Positions 60,161-64,000 of a stretch of DNA of 64,000 bases are shown piece by piece (position 1 is the first letter of the stretch; every line of letters starts with the position of its first letter). The stretch is from Candidatus Fermentithermobacillaceae bacterium (GTDB taxonomy: Bacteria > Bacillota > Sulfobacillia > Fermentithermobacillales > Fermentithermobacillaceae), in contig DUSI01000049.1 in NCBI GenBank assembly GCA_012842685.1, positions 1 to 64,000 of the forward strand, read 5' to 3'. Made by a program: the position numbers and the translations under genes. A model generated the notes under the pieces. The model worked only from the letters and a program-made list of their open reading frames with translations. It did no database searches and was not told the DNA's origin.

Positions 60161-60519
60161 GGCATCGCCTCCCGCCAGTCATGTTTGGGCGACGGTTCCA
60201 GACAGACTTGGATCCAGTCCCGGCGCGGCGTGGAGGCCGCCAAGCCGGCACGTCCGGAGTACTCAGTCAGATGGTGCGATGCGGACTGCAGCTAATACGC
60301 TTTCATTTTTCGGAGTATTCGTATCGCGGGTTGCTGATTCCTTCCGAAGGCGGATAAGCCGGCGCTTCGCCACCTGCGGTCCGCCATCCAGCTCGGGTCT
60401 ATGTCCGCTATATATCAGAGCTCCTGAGCCCGCTTCGACAATCCCCAGGCATAGGACGATGCGACGCACTGTGTTCCAGTGGCAGATCCCATCCACCGGT
60501 CTTGGAGGATCAGGCGACA
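60161..60519. other. Leader and intergenic region of the GlmL-like operon
   Basis: Open frames here are shadows with no homology or ribosome sites. I see no clear housekeeping promoter or riboswitch. The GlmL-like ribosome site is at 60168-60173. The 31-bp repeats start near the far end. Confidence 0.5.
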
Positions 60520-60880
60520 AGACCGGATGGTCGTTCCCGAAGTGCCGAAATAAGCCGCCGGATGACACCGGACCGTCGGATCAGGTAGTATGGTCCTTCC
60601 ATATAGGCACACCAGACCGAACGATGGTTTCCGATAGGCCGACGAGATCCGCTGGTCGTCTCTTGCGGGCCGGAAAAATCCGACGGTCGTCTTTCACGGG
60701 CCGGAGAAGTCCGATGCTAGTCTCAAATGAACCGATAAGACCGACCGATCAATGGGCACGATCGGAAACGATCGGATGGTCGGCTCTCAAAGGCCGGCCA
60801 GACCGGTCAATCGTAAGGAATAGGCCGCTGAAATCCGATGGTTATTGAAGAACGGCCGGAAAGACCGGATAATCCCGGCG
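60520..60880. repeat. Block 1 of a degenerate 31-bp tandem repeat (about 12 units)
   Basis: A core near GATGGTC recurs at about 60526, 60561, 60589, 60623, 60651, 60682, 60713, 60744, 60775, 60806, 60837 and 60868, i.e. every 31 bases with small slips early on. A typical unit is GGGCCGGAAAAATCCGACGG followed by TCGTCTTTCAC. The approximate consensus is CCGGAAAAACCGGATGGTC plus about 10 variable bases. Thirty-one is not a multiple of three, so the periodicity is not a protein repeat. No unit is identical to another, so the array is old or under weak constraint. Confidence 0.85.
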
Positions 60881-61100
60881 GAATTCAGGCAAGATGGGTG
60901 TTAGCGTTCTCCGAGGGCGTACCGGAGGTTGGAGAACCCAGGCGTAAGCCGGCCCCGACGTAGGTTAACCTTTTCAACACCGGCATCCTTTCTTACGTAC
61001 CAAGTTGCTTGTGAGAACCTGCCTACCTCATTTCACCCTTGCGTCGCTTAGTCCCTCACGGAGCTCTCGGGAGAAGGCGTTCCGGCTACCACACATCGTT
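60881..61100. other. Spacer between the two 31-bp repeat blocks
   Basis: About 220 bp without the 31-base periodicity. It contains a 7-bp inverted repeat GTTCTCC (60906-60912) and GGAGAAC (60931-60937). The blocks on either side are not in phase (240 bp between adjacent cores, not a multiple of 31). I see no gene here. Confidence 0.6.
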
Positions 61101-61490
61101 CAGACCGGTGGGTTGTCCTCGATGTGGCGGTTAGACCCGACGGTTGTCATAGAAGATTCGACCTTGTCGGACAGTCGTAGCGGACACGGCGGTGTGACCG
61201 GATGATCGCTTCGACCATTGCGGAAATATCGGATGATCGTTTCGAACATGGCGGAAATAATCGTATGGTCACACCGGATAAGCCGACAAAACCGAATGGT
61301 TCATCCAAGAACGCGGAGAAAACCGGACAGTCATACCCGACGGGCCGAAAAAACCGGATGGTCATCACTGAAGCACCCACGAAATCCGATGATTGACTGG
61401 TATAAAAGGGTCTAATCGGACGGTTATCCGGAAGAACCCGGGCAAACCCGACGGTCGCTTCTCACCGCACCTGAGAAGTCTGGTCTTATC
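61101..61490. repeat. Block 2 of the degenerate 31-bp tandem repeat (about 12-13 units)
   Basis: Cores related to GATGGTC recur at 61108, 61139, 61170, 61201, 61232, 61263, 61294, 61326, 61357, 61388, 61419 and 61450, with spacing 31 (once 32). The best-kept part is AAAACCGGATGGTC with a GCCGA/GCGGA just before. The orientation and consensus match block 1. A weak further unit may lie near 61480. The last units approach the end of the aminotransferase gene on the other strand. Confidence 0.88.
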
Positions 61491-61542
61491 TTGTCTTGGG
61501 ATCTGCCTGGCTGATGAACACCGCTCCCATGGTGGACAGAGG

Positions 61543-62697
61543 TTAGACTTCCTTGGTGCGCGCGAAACCGCTTGCCGCGGAACCTGCCTCAACCTTGTAG
61601 CCGAGCTCAGCGAGGCTAGCCTCGAGAGTTGAGAGGATACCAAGCAGTTCGGTTTCGAAAATCCACCCCATGTGACCCAGTCTGAATATCTTCCCCTCCA
61701 ACTTCCCCAGACCACCTCCAATCACAACGCCTTTCTCCAAGAGCGCCCTGTTGAGATGCCCCCATTCAATGCTCAATGGGATCCTGACGCCGGTCACGGC
61801 GGGAGATGCCTCTTCTTCGGGCGGAAGGATCTCGAGGCCCATCTCCCTAAAGGCTCCGCGGACGCCTCTCGCGAGCATGGAATGCCTTGCGAAGACGTTC
61901 TCAAGCCCTTCTGCTTCTATCATCGAAAGGGCTTCCCTGAGGCCGAAGAGGAGCGACGTCGGGATGGTATATGGGACCCTGCCCTGCTTCTCCGCGACGG
62001 CCATCCGCCTGAAGTCCCAGAACCACCTCGTCATCTTGGCGCTCACATAGGCCTCCCAGGCCTTTTCGCTCACGCTCAGGATGGCAAGCCCCGGGGGCAG
62101 CATAAGCCCCTTCTGGGATGCCGAGACGGCAATGTCGATGTGCCATGAGTCTGTCTCCAGGTTCGCCAGCGCAAGAGAGCTGACCGCGTCCACCATGAAG
62201 AGGGCCGGGTGACCAAGTTCCGCCATCCCGCGTCCGATGGCTTCGACGTTGTTGATCACACATGTGGATGTCTCGTTATGGGATACAAGCACGGCCTTGA
62301 TGGTATGGCCTCTGTCTTTCTCCAGGCGTTCGAGGACAACGCCGGGATCTACAGCCCTCCCCCACTCCACTTCAATCTTCTCGACGACCGCACCGTGGGC
62401 CGCTGCGATGTCGCCGAAACGCTGGCTGAACACTCCGTGTTGAACGGAGAGCACTTTGTCACCGGGCGAGAGCGTGTTCACAATGGCTGCTTCGAGCCCA
62501 CCGCTCCCCGAACCGGGGAAAATGATGACGTCGTTTTCTGTCTTGTAGATCCTCTTGAGCCCCGAGAGGCACTCCCCCATGAGCACCTCGAACTCCGGCC
62601 CTCGGTGGTTTATGAGCGGCCTGTTCATGGACTGAAGGATCCTTGGCGGTATGTTGGTCGGCCCTGGGATCTGGAGAAACACGTGCCGGTCAGTCAT
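61543..62697 (-). CDS. Class V aminotransferase (alanine-glyoxylate / serine-pyruvate type)
   Basis: The 384-residue PLP enzyme begins FLQIPGPTNIPPRILQSMNR, has the phosphate-binding GSGSGGLEAAIVN and the PLP Lys in VSASQKGLMLPPGLAILSVS, with Asp in MVDAVSSLA. It belongs to the small-molecule aminotransferase group that uses alanine, serine or (S)-ureidoglycine donors with glyoxylate or pyruvate. The precise substrate is uncertain. ATG at 62695-62697 follows GGAGGG. It lies 45 bp downstream of the pseudogene and in line with the membrane protein gene. Confidence 0.92.
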   Translation of the reverse strand: MTDRHVFLQIPGPTNIPPRILQSMNRPLINHRGPEFEVLMGECLSGLKRIYKTENDVIIFPGSGSGGLEAAIVNTLSPGDKVLSVQHGVFSQRFGDIAAAHGAVVEKIEVEWGRAVDPGVVLERLEKDRGHTIKAVLVSHNETSTCVINNVEAIGRGMAELGHPALFMVDAVSSLALANLETDSWHIDIAVSASQKGLMLPPGLAILSVSEKAWEAYVSAKMTRWFWDFRRMAVAEKQGRVPYTIPTSLLFGLREALSMIEAEGLENVFARHSMLARGVRGAFREMGLEILPPEEEASPAVTGVRIPLSIEWGHLNRALLEKGVVIGGGLGKLEGKIFRLGHMGWIFETELLGILSTLEASLAELGYKVEAGSAASGFARTKEV

Positions 62698-62741
62698 CTA
62701 CATCCCTCCGGTGTCTTTCCGCGCAAACGTATTATCTGTTA

Positions 62742-63221
62742 TTAACCGCGCATTCCACCACTCACCTCGAGGTACAAGTCCGACCTAAACTGCCTGGTCT
62801 TTGTGAGTTCCCAGAGGTCCTTGTAGCTTCCCGCGGTAACGCTTACACCTACCAGGATAACCTTGTCGTTTCCGAGCCGCATGACTTCGTGTTCTTGGAT
62901 TACCAACACGAGCCTGGCCTGGCCTGGAGCATCTTCGATTACGATTGCGATCTAGACAGTAGCCGCGCAGCGTCAAGCACTTCTGGGAACCGAGAGGCTC
63001 CGCGCCCGTCTTCACAGCTGGAGCCTTGGTGTTGTGGCAAGCACCGCAGCCGAACACGGAAGCCCTTTCTAGCGCCGGGTCCAAAGTGCTCAGAGCCATC
63101 CAGGATAAGAAGAAAGGGTAAGCTGAAGTAGTGCCTACCACCGGCTCGAGCGCATCCGCCCGACTGTCCGCCATCATCGGGCATCCTTCGCCGCGGCCTG
63201 GGTTTTCCCCAAGAAGGACAT
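62742..63221 (-). pseudogene. Frameshifted gene with CxxCH motif and conserved-looking C-terminus
   Basis: Reading the minus strand in three successive frames gives protein-like pieces. The first is a possible start MSFLGKTQAAAKDAR (ATG 63219-63221) that soon stops. The second is a piece with AYPFFLSWMALSTLDPALER and a FGCGACHNTKAP segment (CxxCH). The third is PEVLDAARLLS, then IAIVIEDAPGQARLVLVIQE, LGNDKVILVGVSVTAGSYKD and a TAA at 62742-62744. Each junction needs a frameshift, so it is probably an inactivated gene or one with sequencing errors. The intact form may be a membrane-associated or heme-binding protein. Its neighbours in line are the membrane protein and the aminotransferase. Confidence 0.6.
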
Positions 63222-63272
63222 CACGAGACTCCCGTAGTCGCGGGCTAAACCACGCTGCTTGAGCTGGCAGAC

Positions 63273-63299
63273 GGGGATGGAAGGCGAGCTTCCATCCCC
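63273..63299. other. Strong 11-bp hairpin after the membrane protein gene
   Basis: GGGGATGGAAG (63273-63283) and CTTCCATCCCC (63289-63299) are exact inverted repeats with a five-base loop. They lie about 40 bp past the membrane protein stop. A TCTTT follows on the plus strand, and only weak U-content follows on the minus strand, so it may end transcription inefficiently. Confidence 0.6.
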
Positions 63300-63339
63300 T
63301 CTTTAGGCCACTCGGTGCGGCAGGTTCCCGACTCGCCAG

Positions 63340-63966
63340 TTATTTGATGAGGTGCAGGGTATCCCTAAAGATGATCGTAAGCTGTCCAATGATTAGCGAC
63401 AGGTACGCCATGGTGATAGAACCGTAGGCGGAACCGAAAGCCACCATCAAGGCGTAACGGCCGAACCTGGAGCCGTAGTACAGAACTCCTTTGTCTTTCT
63501 TGAGAGTAAACGCGAAGTACATAAGCGTTGAGACGACTACCAGGAAGTACAGTATGTTGTTGAAGCTCTTCGCGAAGTCTCCCGCCCTCAGGTTGATGAA
63601 GCTGTCGGTCACCTGTGTGAGAAACACGGGAGGGCTGTAGGCCAGGCTGTATCCCGCTCCGTAACCTATCCAGAAGCCCATGGTGATGCGGGCAATCCAT
63701 TCTTGGCCCTTGACGAAGGAGAAGTATATGAGGAGCCCCAAGATGGCTCCGAATATATACCCCCACTTACCTCTCCCGATTATGTCCTGGACAATGCGCG
63801 GCACGATCTGGTTTTGTATCGTGTAGACTATGCCGTATGCTGTCGCAGACCCCACTAGGAAGTGCTCCACTGCGGTATAGACCGGGTTATCGCCCTTTAC
63901 CAGATAGGACCACGCGGCCAGGATGCTCAAGGTCTTAAAGATGAAGCTCCACTGCTCCACGCTCAC
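63340..63966 (-). CDS. Polytopic membrane protein, unrecognised
   Basis: The 208-residue protein has about six hydrophobic helices, for example VEHFLVGSATAYGIVYTIQN, WGYIFGAILGLLIYFSFVKG, ITMGFWIGYGAGYSLAYSPP and ILYFLVVVSTLMYFAFTLKK. I do not know the family. It has many Gly and Tyr residues in membrane segments, as channel or transporter subunits often have. The GTG at 63964-63966 follows GGAGGGAGGG. A TAG just upstream (63982-63984) may end another gene outside the window. It is in line with the pseudogene and aminotransferase and may belong to the same locus as the GlmL-like operon. Confidence 0.8.
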   Translation of the reverse strand: MSVEQWSFIFKTLSILAAWSYLVKGDNPVYTAVEHFLVGSATAYGIVYTIQNQIVPRIVQDIIGRGKWGYIFGAILGLLIYFSFVKGQEWIARITMGFWIGYGAGYSLAYSPPVFLTQVTDSFINLRAGDFAKSFNNILYFLVVVSTLMYFAFTLKKDKGVLYYGSRFGRYALMVAFGSAYGSITMAYLSLIIGQLTIIFRDTLHLIK

Positions 63967-64000
63967 TTTCGTCCCTCCCTCCTACTGGTTCTTGCCTGCC

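Noticed and set aside
59973-60848. Open frame of 291 codons on the plus strand across the repeat block
   Set aside because: It overlaps the GlmL-like gene antisense and runs through 31-bp repeats, which cannot stay in one frame. No ribosome site or familiar domain.
60520-61490. CRISPR array
   Set aside because: The period is only 31 bp, the repeats are degenerate and the variable part is about 10 bp. CRISPR units are about 60-75 bp with near-identical repeats. No cas gene is in the window.
62643-63131. Plus-strand 162-codon frame in the pseudogene region
   Set aside because: The minus-strand translations are far more protein-like and end at a proper stop; this frame starts inside the aminotransferase gene.

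Overview
The window is a chromosomal segment of a GC-rich, endospore-forming, motile Gram-positive bacterium (Bacillota). The evidence is a Clostridia/Bacilli-style flagellar operon, CodY, HslUV, SigK, a GerA-type germinant receptor operon, SleB/YpeB, CotF-like coat proteins, a tryptophan T-box and IreB-RuvX-DUF1292-MltG synteny. Frequent GTG and TTG starts, tightly overlapping genes and an archaeal-type fructose-bisphosphate aldolase/phosphatase suggest a deep-branching, probably thermophilic anaerobic lineage. That placement is inference; I cannot name the species.

Layout. 1-10.4 kb (minus strand): a flagellar operon reading flgB-flgC-fliE-fliF-fliG-fliH-fliI-fliJ-fliK-flgD-(flagellar operon protein)-flgE-motA. 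It is preceded by a clear cyclic-di-GMP class I riboswitch. flbD, usually between flgE and motA, is absent and a perfect 12-bp hairpin lies there. 10.5-17.5 kb (minus): dprA-topA-xerC-hslV-hslU-codY, closed by a strong terminator. 17.6-21.8 kb (plus): a gerA-gerB-gerC operon that splits the usual rnhB-yraN-comM-dprA neighbourhood. rnhB and yraN now face each other and overlap at their 3' ends. 24.5-27.5 kb: a MATE and an MFS transporter, convergent. 27.6-33.7 kb: trpS with a T-box leader, an atypical LuxR-type regulator, a YqeG phosphatase, an uninterrupted sigK, a class B penicillin-binding protein and a Myb-like factor. 33.8-37.6 kb: a GT4 glycosyltransferase, glgA and galT. 37.7-42.9 kb: a repeat-bearing CotF-like protein, a small coat-like protein, ypeB, sleB, mltG, DUF1292 and ruvX. 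42.9-50.8 kb: a ferredoxin-type aldo/keto reductase, FBP aldolase/phosphatase and rhomboid protease inserted between ruvX and ireB, then alaS and proS. 50.8-55.8 kb: an MFS transporter, a second ferredoxin-type aldo/keto reductase, an M24 peptidase and a transglutaminase-like protein.

56-64 kb is the least ordinary part. A translationally coupled three-gene operon encodes a GlmL/MutL-like ASKHA ATPase, a predicted barrel-sandwich protein and a protein I do not recognise; no B12-dependent mutase is in the window. Upstream lie about 1.4 kb of non-coding DNA holding two blocks of degenerate 31-bp tandem repeats, then a class V aminotransferase, a frameshifted pseudogene with a CxxCH motif, and a polytopic membrane protein.

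The best candidates for something undescribed are the GlmL-like operon and the 31-bp array. Secondary items are the repeat-bearing coat protein, the sleB leader inverted repeat and the regulator lacking its phospho-acceptor site.
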